From an uncultured Alistipes sp. (GTDB taxonomy: Bacteria > Bacteroidota > Bacteroidia > Bacteroidales > Rikenellaceae): a stretch of DNA of 64,000 nucleotides. The notes under the pieces were generated by a model, which was given only the letters and a program-made list of their open reading frames with translations, was not told the origin of the DNA and ran no database searches. The translations under genes and the position numbers were made by a program. The DNA is taken from the NCBI GenBank assembly GCA_910587675.1, contig CAJUMU010000001.1, forward strand, positions 251,770 through 315,769, in the 5' to 3' direction. Numbering within the stretch: the first letter of the stretch is position 1; each line of letters opens with the position of its first letter. Shown here in pieces: positions 13,586 through 22,784 of this stretch.

Positions 13586-14950
13586 CTATTGACCTTTGGC
13601 ATTAAGCTCCTCGAATATCTTGTTGTACTTCTCGTACTTGGCCTGCATACCCTCCTCGTCGCGAAGACGGAACGTAAGAGCCTTCAGCGACTCGACGGTG
13701 CGTTTGTCGTTGGGATTCAACTCGTAAGCCTTCTCCAGATAGGGAACGCCCTCCTTGTAGGCCTCGGTCACCTTCTGCTGGTCCTCTTTCCAAGCGGTAT
13801 TGCTCTTGTAGTCGCGCTTGTTCATCTCCTCGTTCATGCCGTCGGCGCGAGCGATGTAGAAATAACCGATGTAGAACATGGCCTGAGCGTCGTTGGGATC
13901 GATCTCCACGACCTTCTTGAACGACGCGATGCTCTCCTCGTAATTCTTAAGGCTGGAGAAGATACGACCGCGGCCGAACCACAGATCCTTGCTCTTGGGA
14001 TCGCGCTGCAAAGCGCCGTCGACCATCTCGATCAACTCCGAAGGATCGCCCACCGAGCTCTCGACGGTGTATACGTTGATAAGACACTCGATGATACGGT
14101 CGTTCTTGGGGAACTTGGCCAAACCCTCCATCAACATATTCTTGGCGCGCTGCATGTTGGCTGCGCGAACAGGCGAGTCGGTCTGTCCGTAATATGCGTG
14201 GTAGAGATAGTAGTAGATATTACCCTCGGCGTCGGTATAACCGCTCTCCAAGGCCTTGTTCAGGGCGTCGGCGCCCTTGGCGAACGAATCCTTGTGCTCG
14301 GCGCCGTCGACAACGTAGAGGTAACCCGCATAATAGAGGTACAAGGAGTTCTTCTCACCCGTGAAAGCGGGGCTCTCCTGCACGCCGTAAGCCGACGCGA
14401 AGTCGTATGCGGCCTCGCCGTAACGGCCCGCGCTCATATTCACGTTACCGCTCTGCGAATAGTAGTTCTCGACCTGCTTCAAACCCTCCAAGACCTTGTC
14501 GCCGCTCTTCTTGTCCAGCTCGAAAGCCTTGTTGTACGAAGCCACGGCCACCGCAGCCAAGTCCTCGTCCTTGATCTGCTGCGTCGGAATCCATGAGAAG
14601 ATCTTGCCGTCGGCCACATAAATCTTCAACCACGGATAGACCAGCTCAGTGCAAGCCTTGCCGTTGAGCGTCACACCCTCGTTGGTGGCCTCGGGCTTGC
14701 CCAAGTTGAGCGTGGCCATGCTCATCTCCATATCCTGAAAGATATCTTTCGTGGGTGCGGCCGCAGCCTCGTAGTAGGCCTTGCCGCGATTGATCCACGT
14801 GGCGGCTTTCGCCCCCTTCTTCGCGTCGGCCACATCGGCATCGCATTTCGCCAGTTTCGACAAAATCGCGTCCTTGTTGACCTTCTGCGCATTTGCCATT
14901 GGTGCCGCCATAAACGTTACGGCCATCACCGCGAAAATCAATTTTTTCAT
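13586..14950 (-). CDS. Secreted tetratricopeptide-repeat protein
   Basis: The 454-residue protein has a signal peptide (MKKLIFAVMAVTFMAAPMANAQ; cleavage near residue 21) and about six TPR-like helix pairs. The clearest run is DLWFGRGRIFSSLKNYEESI and the following KVVEIDPNDAQAMFYIGYFY block, plus PYLEKAYELNPNDKRTVESL near the end. TPR proteins of this type act as periplasmic or outer-membrane scaffolds. A similar signal-peptide TPR protein is encoded at 53992-55344. It is separated from gyrA by 47 bases and ends at a strong terminator. Confidence 0.82.
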   Translation of the reverse strand: MKKLIFAVMAVTFMAAPMANAQKVNKDAILSKLAKCDADVADAKKGAKAATWINRGKAYYEAAAAPTKDIFQDMEMSMATLNLGKPEATNEGVTLNGKACTELVYPWLKIYVADGKIFSWIPTQQIKDEDLAAVAVASYNKAFELDKKSGDKVLEGLKQVENYYSQSGNVNMSAGRYGEAAYDFASAYGVQESPAFTGEKNSLYLYYAGYLYVVDGAEHKDSFAKGADALNKALESGYTDAEGNIYYYLYHAYYGQTDSPVRAANMQRAKNMLMEGLAKFPKNDRIIECLINVYTVESSVGDPSELIEMVDGALQRDPKSKDLWFGRGRIFSSLKNYEESIASFKKVVEIDPNDAQAMFYIGYFYIARADGMNEEMNKRDYKSNTAWKEDQQKVTEAYKEGVPYLEKAYELNPNDKRTVESLKALTFRLRDEEGMQAKYEKYNKIFEELNAKGQ

Positions 14951-14997
14951 AATTAATCTTTTAATGAAAAACGTGTTCTTTAATATGTTTATTGTCC

Positions 14998-17565
14998 TTA
15001 CTCTTTGTTCTCGGCGTTGTCGGCGCTCTCCACGACGGCCGTTTCGGCGTTATCTGCAACCACTGTGCCCTCTTCGTTCGCGACGGTCTCTTCCTCCTCG
15101 CTCGCGGGAACGGCCATGACCGACGCGATGGCGTCGCCCTCGCGCAGGTTGATTATGCGCACGCCCTGCGTCGCGCGGCCCGCCAGACGGATCTGCGACA
15201 CCTCGGTGCGGATCGTCACGCCCGAGCGGTTGATTATCATCAGGTCGTTGTCGTCCGTAACCGACTGGATAGAGATCAGTTCGCCCGTCTTCTCGGTGAT
15301 GTTGATCGTCTTCACGCCCTTGCCGCCGCGATTGGTGATACGGTACTCGTCCAGATCGGTACGCTTGCCGTAACCGTTTTCCGAAAGCACCAGCACATCC
15401 TTCTTGGCGTCGGGCTCGATGCAGATCATGCCTACCACCTCGTCGCCCTCGTCGAGCGCGATACCGCGCACGCCCGCGCCGACGCGGCCGATGGCGCGCA
15501 CCGTGCTCTCGTTGAAGCGGATGGCCTTGCCGCCGCGCGCCGCGATCATGATCTCGGCATTGCCGCTGGTGATCTTGGCCTCGATCAAACGGTCGCCCTC
15601 GCGGATGACGATGGCGTTCACGCCGTTCTGACGCGGACGCGAATAGGCTTCGAGCTTCGTCTTCTTGATGACGCCCTCGCGGGTGCACATCACTATGTAG
15701 TTATTGTCGATATATTCGGCGTCGTTCAGATTCTTGGTGTTGATATATGCGCGCACTTTGTCGTCGGGCTCGATCTGGATGATGTTCTGTATGGCGCGAC
15801 CCTTCGAAGCACGCGTACCCTCGGGAATCTGGTAGACTTTGAGCCAGTAGCAGCGTCCCTTTTCGGTGAAGAACATCATCGTGTTGTGCATCGAGGCCAC
15901 ATATATGTGTTCGATGAAATCCTCGTCGCGCGTCGCGCTGCCCTTCACGCCCACGCCGCCGCGGTTCTGCGTGCGGTACTCGGCCAGAGGGGTGCGCTTA
16001 ATATATCCCAAGTGCGAGATGGTTATAACCATGTCGTCGTCGGCATAGAAATCCTCGGGGTTAAACTCCTCCGAAGAGTATATTATCTCGGTGCGGCGCT
16101 CGTCGCCGTACGTCCGCTTCATCTCCGTAAGCTCGTCCTTGACGATCTGCATCTGCATATCCACGCTGCCCAGCACGTCGTTGAAGTAGGCGATCTGACG
16201 CTCCAGCTCGTTGCGCTCGGCCTCCAGCTTGTCGCGCTCCAGACCCGTCAACGCGCGCAGACGCATATCCACTATCGCGGCGGCCTGAATGTCGCTCAGA
16301 CCGAAACGCTCCATAAGGGTCGACTTGGCCTCGTCGATATTCTTCGACGAACGTATGATGTGCACCACCTCGTCGATATTGTCCTGCGCGATGAGCAGAC
16401 CCTGCACGATGTGCATGCGGTCCTGCGCCTTCTTCAAATCGAAGCGCGTGCGACGCACGATCACGTCGTGGCGATGCTCGACGAAGTGTTTTATAAGGTC
16501 TTTGAGGTTGAGCAGCATCGGACGGCCGTTCACCAGCGCGATGTTGTTCACGGCGAAAGACGTCTGCAACTGAGTGTTCTTGAACAGCGTGTTGAGAACC
16601 ACGTTCGCCGAGGCGTCGTGCTTGAGGAATATGGTGATACGCAAACCGTTGCGGTCGCTCTCGTCGTTGATGTACGAGATGCCCTCGATCTTCTTCTCGT
16701 TGACCAGCTCGCCGATCTTCTTAATCATCTCGGCCTTGTTGACCATGTAGGGAATCTCGCTTACGATGATGCACTCGCGGCCGCTCGCCGTGGTCTCGAT
16801 CTCGGTGCGGGCGCGCATCAACACGCGGCCGCGACCCGTGAGCAGAGCCTCTTTGACACCCTCGTAACCATATATCAACGCGCCCGTCGGGAAGTCGGGA
16901 CCCTTGACGTATTGCAGCAGCTCCTCGCACTCGCAATCGGGGTTGTCGATATAGGCGCAGCAAGCGTCGACCACCTCGCCCAGATTGTGCGGCGCCATGT
17001 TGGTGGCCATACCCACGGCGATACCGCTCGCGCCGTTCACCAGCAGCAACGGAATCTTGGTAGGCAGCACAGTGGGTTCCTTTATGGTGTCGTCGAAGTT
17101 AGTGGTCCAGTCAATGGTCTCCTTGTCGATATCGGCCATGACCTCGTCGGTGATCTTCTGCATGCGTGCCTCGGTATAACGCATGGCGGCGGCAGAGTCG
17201 CCGTCCATGGAGCCGAAGTTACCCTGACCCTCCACCAACGGATAACGCATGGCCCAATCCTGCGCCATACGCACCATGGCCTCGTAAACCGAGCTGTCGC
17301 CGTGGGGGTGGAACTTACCGAGCACGTCGCCCACGATACGGGCAGACTTACGGGTGGGTTTATCGGAATAAAGGTTGAGTTCGGCGCTCATATCGTAAAG
17401 TATGCGTCGGTGCACGGGCTTCAGACCGTCGCGCACATCGGGCAACGCACGAGACACGATAACCGACATCGAATAGTCGATATAGGCCGACTTCATCTGC
17501 TCTTCTATATTGATAGGGATTATCTTTCCCTCCAATCCGGCATTCTTTTCTTCTTCAGTCAACAT
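14998..17565 (-). CDS. gyrA: DNA gyrase subunit A
   Basis: The 855-residue subunit cuts and rejoins DNA to introduce negative supercoils together with GyrB, which is not in this window. The quinolone-determining region HPHGDSSVYEAMVRMAQD, the catalytic Tyr in AMRYTEARM, and C-terminal pinwheel repeats with GyrA-box-like motifs (QNRGGVGVKG, NRGGKGVK) are visible. The C-terminus is acidic and Ala-rich. The pinwheel motifs separate it from the ParC at 22785-25478. A promoter lies at 17614-17645 and a hairpin sits in the leader. Confidence 0.96.
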   Translation of the reverse strand: MLTEEEKNAGLEGKIIPINIEEQMKSAYIDYSMSVIVSRALPDVRDGLKPVHRRILYDMSAELNLYSDKPTRKSARIVGDVLGKFHPHGDSSVYEAMVRMAQDWAMRYPLVEGQGNFGSMDGDSAAAMRYTEARMQKITDEVMADIDKETIDWTTNFDDTIKEPTVLPTKIPLLLVNGASGIAVGMATNMAPHNLGEVVDACCAYIDNPDCECEELLQYVKGPDFPTGALIYGYEGVKEALLTGRGRVLMRARTEIETTASGRECIIVSEIPYMVNKAEMIKKIGELVNEKKIEGISYINDESDRNGLRITIFLKHDASANVVLNTLFKNTQLQTSFAVNNIALVNGRPMLLNLKDLIKHFVEHRHDVIVRRTRFDLKKAQDRMHIVQGLLIAQDNIDEVVHIIRSSKNIDEAKSTLMERFGLSDIQAAAIVDMRLRALTGLERDKLEAERNELERQIAYFNDVLGSVDMQMQIVKDELTEMKRTYGDERRTEIIYSSEEFNPEDFYADDDMVITISHLGYIKRTPLAEYRTQNRGGVGVKGSATRDEDFIEHIYVASMHNTMMFFTEKGRCYWLKVYQIPEGTRASKGRAIQNIIQIEPDDKVRAYINTKNLNDAEYIDNNYIVMCTREGVIKKTKLEAYSRPRQNGVNAIVIREGDRLIEAKITSGNAEIMIAARGGKAIRFNESTVRAIGRVGAGVRGIALDEGDEVVGMICIEPDAKKDVLVLSENGYGKRTDLDEYRITNRGGKGVKTINITEKTGELISIQSVTDDNDLMIINRSGVTIRTEVSQIRLAGRATQGVRIINLREGDAIASVMAVPASEEEETVANEEGTVVADNAETAVVESADNAENKE

Positions 17566-17584
17566 GTTTAATCTATTTACCGTT

Positions 17585-17602
17585 TAATGCGCAAAAGCGC
17601 AT
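17585..17602 (-). promoter_or_regulatory. Small hairpin in the gyrA leader
   Basis: AATGCGC and GCGCATT form a 7-bp stem with an AAAA/TTTT loop, about 20 bases before the gyrA start codon. It lies inside the predicted transcript and could affect translation or stability. Confidence 0.4.
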
Positions 17603-17613
17603 TTTTAAGTAAA

Positions 17614-17645
17614 CAAAAGTAATATTTATTTTGCAAATAACCAAT
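17614..17645 (-). promoter_or_regulatory. Promoter of gyrA
   Basis: On the minus strand TTG (17642-17644), a 20-base spacer and TACTTTTG (17614-17621) fit the Bacteroidetes promoter. The leader is about 45 bases. Confidence 0.7.
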
Positions 17646-17789
17646 TTTGGCCCCGAATTTCGCATCGATCCGAAACATTCGGACCTCATACGTCTCGTTT
17701 TCGGCCGTTTTCGGCCGATTTGAGCGCATAAAAAAATTATCCCGACAAGGTGTCGGGAGAAAACGGGGTTTCGGAGGAGAGGAGGGGGG

Positions 17790-17890
17790 GGGCAGTTCGC
17801 CGACGGCGGAGGACGCAAGCGAGCGTCAAGCGAGTTGCAGTCCGCCGCGGCGGGGCGGCGGCGAACTGCCGACATCGCATGCGATGTCGA
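17790..17890. repeat. Dispersed hairpin repeat, family B copy 2
   Basis: The core is GGCAGTTCGCCG...TGCAGTCCGCCG...CGGCGGCGAACTGCC, with the end hairpin GACATCGCAT/GCGATGTC. It lies between the lolA stop and the gyrA promoter. Confidence 0.85.
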
Positions 17891-17901
17891 AATAAAACGA
17901 T

Positions 17902-18501
17902 CTATCTGAAATCGATCATCTCGTAATCGCGGCAGGTCGAGCGGTCGAAACGCCGGACGGCCTCCGCCGAGCCGTAAATGTCGGTAATGCGCACCGTAAC
18001 ACGGTCGTCGTAAAGCGAATAGGCCACCGACGAAGGACGGCCCGTCGACTCGGACACGGTAAGGTAGATATCGCCCTCGATCTCGGGATCGACGGCACGC
18101 AGATGCAGCGTCACTTCATCGCCGTCGCGCGACGCCACCTCCGACCGATAGTCGGTGCCGACGAAATCGAAGCAGCGCGTGGGATTGTCGAGTATGTTGC
18201 GGCTCGCAGCATCCATGTCGTCGACGCTCACCTCCTTGCGCGCATGGTTCACCTCATAACGCGTCTTGCCGTCGGAATAGACCTCGGCGTTGTCCACCGC
18301 TATATAATATACGTCGCCCGACACCGCATAGCGGCCCGACGACGCATAATCACCCGACGTGAGCACGAACGACACGCCGTAATCGCCCAACTTCTTCACG
18401 TAATCGGCCGTGCGGCGCAGGATGGCCTGCGCATCGTCGGCGGCGCGACAGCTGCCGATCGCTGCCAGCAAAGCGAACAAAATAATAATCGAACGTTTCA
18501 T
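17902..18501 (-). CDS. LolA-like periplasmic lipoprotein carrier
   Basis: From the ATG at 18501 the product has 199 residues. It has a signal peptide (MKRSIIILFALLAAIGSCRA) and the LolA/LolB barrel pattern: ILRRTADYVKKLGDYGVSF, then strands with GDVYYIAVDNAEVYSDGK, TRYEVNHARKEV, and a C-terminal half with RPSSVAYSLYDDRVTVRI. It should carry lipoproteins through the periplasm. Its position directly after ftsK is typical of Bacteroidetes. A Cys at residue 18 makes a lipobox conceivable. It is the last gene of the operon that starts with plsC. Confidence 0.85.
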   Translation of the reverse strand: MKRSIIILFALLAAIGSCRAADDAQAILRRTADYVKKLGDYGVSFVLTSGDYASSGRYAVSGDVYYIAVDNAEVYSDGKTRYEVNHARKEVSVDDMDAASRNILDNPTRCFDFVGTDYRSEVASRDGDEVTLHLRAVDPEIEGDIYLTVSESTGRPSSVAYSLYDDRVTVRITDIYGSAEAVRRFDRSTCRDYEMIDFR

Positions 18502-18584
18502 AAACACGCTGTTAATTTTATGTCTCAGGCGGCTCGCGCTCCGCGTCCTCGGGACGCCCGCCGCCACACTCCGTCGGGCGAGCG

Positions 18585-21422
18585 TCAGAACACTCCCAGA
18601 TCCTGCAACTTGGCCTCCAAAGAGGGCAGATCGTAAAACTTTATTTCGCGGGGTTTGGCTCCTACCTGCGGCCCCACGATACCCGCGCGCTCCAACTGCA
18701 ACATGATACGGCCCGCGCGGTTGAAGCCCACTTCGTAATTGCGCTGGATCGACGAGGTGGAGATCATGCCGTTGGTAACGGCCGCGCGCGCTATCTCGCC
18801 GAACAGCACGTCGTACTTGACGGGCGCGCCGCTCTCGCCATCCGAGACGCCCGACGAACCGCCGCCCTCGCCCGCGTCGGGAACGTAATCGGGCAACGGA
18901 TAGGCCTCGGTATAACCCTGCTGCTTGGCGATGAAGTCCACAAGACGCTCCACCTCGCGGGTCTCGACCAGACCGCACTGTATACGAGTCAACTCGCCGT
19001 CTTTCGAGAATAGCATATCGCCGCGTCCGATGAGCTGGTTGGCACCGGGCTGGTCGATTATGGTGCGCGAGTCGATCATCTGCATCACACGGAAAGCGAT
19101 TCGCGCGGGGAAGTTGGCCTTGATACCTCCCGTGATGATCTTCACGTCGGGACGCTGCGTGGCTATGATAAGATGGATGCCCACGGCGCGCGCCTTCTGC
19201 GCCAGACGCATCACGGGCACCTCGACCTCCTTGGCGGTCATGATAAGGTCGGCGAACTCGTCGACGATGACCACTATGTAGGGCAGGTAGCGGTGACCCT
19301 TCTGCGGGTTGAGCCGACGTCCCACGAACTTCTCGTTATACTCGACGATGTTGCGCGCCGTCGCCATCTTGCACAGCTCCAAACGGCGGCCCATCTCCTC
19401 GACGAGCGAATTGAGAACGTAAACGGCCTTCTTCGGATCGGTCACGATAGCCTCGTCCTCCGACTCCATCTTGGCCAGAAAATGGCGTTCGAGCTTGTTG
19501 TAGACCGAGAACTCCACCATCTTGGGGTCGATCATGACGAACTTCAACTGCGCGGGGTGCTTGCGGTAGAGCAACGAGGTGATGATGGCGTTAAGGCCCA
19601 CCGACTTACCCTGTCCCGTCGCGCCCGCCACCAGAAGGTGGGGCATCTTCGCCAGATCGAACGTGAAGTTTTCGTTCTGAATCGTGCGCCCGATCACCAC
19701 GGGCAGCTCGGCTTTAGAGTTCTGGAACTCCTCCGAACAGATGGCCGAGTACATCGAAACCACCTGCTTGTCGCGATTGGGCACCTCGATACCGATGGTT
19801 CCGCGACCCGAGATGGGAGCTATGATTCGTATACCCAACGCTTTGAGGCTCTGGGCTATATCCTTTTCGAGTCCCTGAATCTTGGCGATCTTCACGCCCT
19901 GCGCCTGCACGATCTCGTACAGAGTGACCGTGGGACCCACCGTGGCGTGAATGTCGACTATGGGGATGCCGAAATACTTCAACGTCTCCTCGATACGGCA
20001 CTTGTTGTCGTAAATCTCGGCGTCGCTCACCTTGTGCGGCGACTTGTAGTCCTCCAACAGCGAAGCGTAAGGCTTGCGGTAACTCTCCAGATCGCGCAGA
20101 GGATCGTACAGATCGTCGACGGCGATATCGCTCTCGTCTACCCTGCTCACCTCGCGCTCGTGGACCGTAACCACAATACCGCCATCCTCCGCCTCCGCTC
20201 GCTCCTCGTCGCGCTCCTCCGCGGGCGCAGGCTCGTAAGCAGGCTCGACGGCGGCCGAGGCGATGTCGGGCGTCCCGTTCACCGCGGCGGGCGGAACATT
20301 GCGCGGGATGACGGCGAAACCCTCCTCGTCGAACTCGGTCTCCTGCGGCTCGCGCACCTCGTCGTCGGACAGCAAGGCATTCACGTCGATATCGTTCGGA
20401 ACGGCCCCGCCGTGAGGGATGACGATGAATCCGTCGTCGTCGGGTTCGGGCAATACCGCATCATCGGATGCCGCGGCATCCGAAGCGGTCGGCTCCTCGA
20501 CGCTCCTCGGCTCCTCCGCCACGCTCGCACCTGCTGTGTTCATCATCATGGCGGCGCGTTCGTTGATGGTCATGACGCGTTCGCCCGACTCCGCAGAAGC
20601 CGCGGCCGCGTAAGATTGCGCGGGAGTCGCGGCAGGCGCGGGCGACGACGGACGTCGCTCCGCCTCGGGTTCGCGACGCTCCTCCGCGAACGGAGACTCC
20701 TCCGCATCGTCGATTTCGTTGCTCTCATAGCTCTCATCCTCCTCCGTCTGCTCGGAATCCTCGTCGCGACGGCTCTTTATCACACGGTCGCGAACCACCG
20801 ACACCAGCCGTTCGCTCTGGCTTACCATCTTGTCGCTCGCGTTATTGACGGTGCGTATGAAGTTGCGATTTATGAATACGCCCGTGAGGATCCACCCCGC
20901 GAGCAGGACCAGAACGGTGCCGAACACCCCGATGAAGAGGACCAGATCGGCTGCGCACGCATGCCCGAAGAGTCCGCCGATATCGTGGCTCACCGAGAAC
21001 TGCGAGCCGATGAATCCCATCGTGAGCGCGCCCATCACCAGCAGCAACGCCGCGCTCAAGGCGAAGTGGTTGAGACGGAGGCGTTTCTTGCGGAAGATGC
21101 GCCACCCGACGACGGTTATGACGACGGGCAGAATTATGCCAAACACGCCGAACGAGCGGTCGACGACCAGATAGGCCACCGAAGCTCCCGAGCGGCTGCA
21201 AATATTCTCGAAAGGCACCTCGACGCCCGACAGCGCGGCATCGTTGCGCAGAGCCGACAGATCGGACGACCAGTGGAAAAAGTGGGATACCACCGAACAT
21301 ACGGCGAAGACGCCGAACACCAGCAACACGAATCCCAGTATCCACAACATATTGTCGTTGGATGCCGCAGGCGCCGCCTCGGGGCGGTTCTTGACGGATG
21401 TTTTTTTAACTCGTTGTGCCAT
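18585..21422 (-). CDS. ftsK: FtsK/SpoIIIE DNA translocase
   Basis: The protein has 945 residues from the ATG at 21422 (an ATG 36 bases further upstream is less likely). It has about four N-terminal membrane segments within residues 20-190, a long acidic, Ala/Glu/Pro-rich linker (about 200-440), the RecA-like motor with Walker A GATGQGKSVGLN and Walker B IVVIVDEFADLIM, and the C-terminal gamma winged helix (ISTSSIQRNYEVGFNRAGRI). It pumps chromosome termini through the septum and helps resolve dimers at dif. In the same operon are parC and parE, which decatenate the same region. Confidence 0.96.
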   Translation of the reverse strand: MAQRVKKTSVKNRPEAAPAASNDNMLWILGFVLLVFGVFAVCSVVSHFFHWSSDLSALRNDAALSGVEVPFENICSRSGASVAYLVVDRSFGVFGIILPVVITVVGWRIFRKKRLRLNHFALSAALLLVMGALTMGFIGSQFSVSHDIGGLFGHACAADLVLFIGVFGTVLVLLAGWILTGVFINRNFIRTVNNASDKMVSQSERLVSVVRDRVIKSRRDEDSEQTEEDESYESNEIDDAEESPFAEERREPEAERRPSSPAPAATPAQSYAAAASAESGERVMTINERAAMMMNTAGASVAEEPRSVEEPTASDAAASDDAVLPEPDDDGFIVIPHGGAVPNDIDVNALLSDDEVREPQETEFDEEGFAVIPRNVPPAAVNGTPDIASAAVEPAYEPAPAEERDEERAEAEDGGIVVTVHEREVSRVDESDIAVDDLYDPLRDLESYRKPYASLLEDYKSPHKVSDAEIYDNKCRIEETLKYFGIPIVDIHATVGPTVTLYEIVQAQGVKIAKIQGLEKDIAQSLKALGIRIIAPISGRGTIGIEVPNRDKQVVSMYSAICSEEFQNSKAELPVVIGRTIQNENFTFDLAKMPHLLVAGATGQGKSVGLNAIITSLLYRKHPAQLKFVMIDPKMVEFSVYNKLERHFLAKMESEDEAIVTDPKKAVYVLNSLVEEMGRRLELCKMATARNIVEYNEKFVGRRLNPQKGHRYLPYIVVIVDEFADLIMTAKEVEVPVMRLAQKARAVGIHLIIATQRPDVKIITGGIKANFPARIAFRVMQMIDSRTIIDQPGANQLIGRGDMLFSKDGELTRIQCGLVETREVERLVDFIAKQQGYTEAYPLPDYVPDAGEGGGSSGVSDGESGAPVKYDVLFGEIARAAVTNGMISTSSIQRNYEVGFNRAGRIMLQLERAGIVGPQVGAKPREIKFYDLPSLEAKLQDLGVF

Positions 21423-21479
21423 AAAAAACCTAAAGAGGGCATGGGCCCCGTTAATCATATAATTATAACTCCGCGGCCG

Positions 21480-22250
21480 TCAGATGCCGAAAGCCTTGCG
21501 GCGCAGCCGCTCGCGGTAGGCGTCGTCGGCGAAAGTGAGGAACTCGAACACGGGCGTCGCCTCGCCCGAAGCGTGCATGTCGTACTCCGCGAGCAAACTC
21601 TCCACCCGCTTCTCCACCGCCTCGCCCGAATCGATGATCTCCACGCCTCGGTCGCCGACCACGCGCTTTATCGTATCGCGCAGGAACGGATAGTGCGTAC
21701 ATCCCAGCACTATTATGTCGGCCCCTTCGGCGATTACGGGATCGACCACGGCGCGAACCGCGGCCTCCGTCTCGGGAGCATTCTCGGCGTCGGACTCCAC
21801 CGCCTCGACGAAGCCGCGCCCCACGGCCTTAACAACCCGCACGCCGCCGCCGTAACGCGCCAGCGTGGAGAGGAACTTCGCGCCCGTGAGGCTCCGTTCG
21901 GTGGCGACGACCCCCACCACCCCCGTCCGCGTACGTTCGCAGGCGGGTTTCACGGCGGGTTCGAGCCCCACGAAGGGGATGTGGGGGAACGTCGCCCGCA
22001 GATGGCTTATAGCCGCCGAGGTCGCCGTGTTGCAGGCCACCACGATCAACTTACACCCTCTGTCGATCAACACCCGCACGGCATTCACGGCCAATTCGCG
22101 GATGCGATCCTCCGCAAGCGAGCCGTAAGGGCAGTTCTTGCCGTCGCCCAGATATATCAACGACTCCTCGGGCAGGGCGCGATGTATCTCGCGCCACACC
22201 GACAATCCGCCGAATCCCGAATCGTAAACGCCTATGGGTGAATCATTCAT
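21480..22250 (-). CDS. murI: Glutamate racemase
   Basis: The 256-residue enzyme makes D-glutamate for peptidoglycan. The motif YDSGFGGLSVWREI marks the start of the fold, and the two catalytic cysteines appear in ACNTATSAA and LGCTHYPFL. It overlaps the end of aroK by 8 bases, so translation is probably coupled, and lies 57 bases before ftsK. The length is normal. Confidence 0.95.
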   Translation of the reverse strand: MNDSPIGVYDSGFGGLSVWREIHRALPEESLIYLGDGKNCPYGSLAEDRIRELAVNAVRVLIDRGCKLIVVACNTATSAAISHLRATFPHIPFVGLEPAVKPACERTRTGVVGVVATERSLTGAKFLSTLARYGGGVRVVKAVGRGFVEAVESDAENAPETEAAVRAVVDPVIAEGADIIVLGCTHYPFLRDTIKRVVGDRGVEIIDSGEAVEKRVESLLAEYDMHASGEATPVFEFLTFADDAYRERLRRKAFGI

Positions 22251-22767
22251 CGCCGCGGATCGTAGAAAGTACCGTTTCTATCAATTCGGCGTCGCTGCGC
22301 TCGGCGCAGTCGACGCAAAGCCTCGCGCGCGAATAAAATGGCTCGCGCTCGGCCATGTTGGCCGTCATGAAAGCTATCAGCTCCTCGTCGTCGAGGTCGC
22401 GCAGCTTGGGACGCTTGCGCCGCCCGTGGGGACTCAGGCGCGAGGCTATCTGCTCGGGCGTGCGACGCAGATACACCGTTACGCCCGCCTCGTTCATACG
22501 CTCCATATTGTCGCGCCACACGGGGGCTCCGCCACCCGTGGAGACGATCATATCCTCCTCCGATTCGGCCAGCTCGTCGATCAGCCGCCGCTCCCGCGAA
22601 CGGAAATACTCCTCGCCCTCGTAACGGAAAATATCGGCTATCGACGCCCCCTCGCGCTCCTCGATCGCAGCATCCATGTCGACGAAACGCAGCCCCGTCG
22701 CATGGGCCAGCTTACGTCCCAGCGAGGTTTTGCCGCACCCCATATATCCGATAAGAAATATCTTCAT
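22243..22767 (-). CDS. aroK: Shikimate kinase
   Basis: The 174-residue kinase phosphorylates shikimate at the 3-hydroxyl in the chorismate pathway. It has Walker A GYMGCGKTS, the shikimate-binding DMDAAIEEREG and RYEGEEYFRSRE, STGGGAPVW, and a lid containing RLSPHGRRKRP. The ATG at 22767 is preferred over an upstream TTG at 22788 because it places the conserved MKIFLIGYMG at the N-terminus. It lies between parC and murI in a mixed operon. Confidence 0.94.
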   Translation of the reverse strand: MKIFLIGYMGCGKTSLGRKLAHATGLRFVDMDAAIEEREGASIADIFRYEGEEYFRSRERRLIDELAESEEDMIVSTGGGAPVWRDNMERMNEAGVTVYLRRTPEQIASRLSPHGRRKRPKLRDLDDEELIAFMTANMAEREPFYSRARLCVDCAERSDAELIETVLSTIRGDE

Positions 22768-22784
22768 AGCCGCGTGGTTGCGTG

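Noticed and set aside
14992..17571. 859-residue open frame opposite gyrA
   Set aside because: Antisense shadow of gyrA caused by GC-biased codon use; no domain or start signal.
17573..17875. 100-residue minus-strand frame between lolA and gyrA
   Set aside because: It is encoded by the family B repeat and the gyrA leader; composition is repeat-derived.
19173..22241. 1022-residue open frame on the plus strand opposite ftsK and murI
   Set aside because: Composition is Arg/His/Leu-rich with no recognisable domains; it is the antisense shadow of GC-rich coding sequence. The minus-strand FtsK and MurI motifs are unambiguous.
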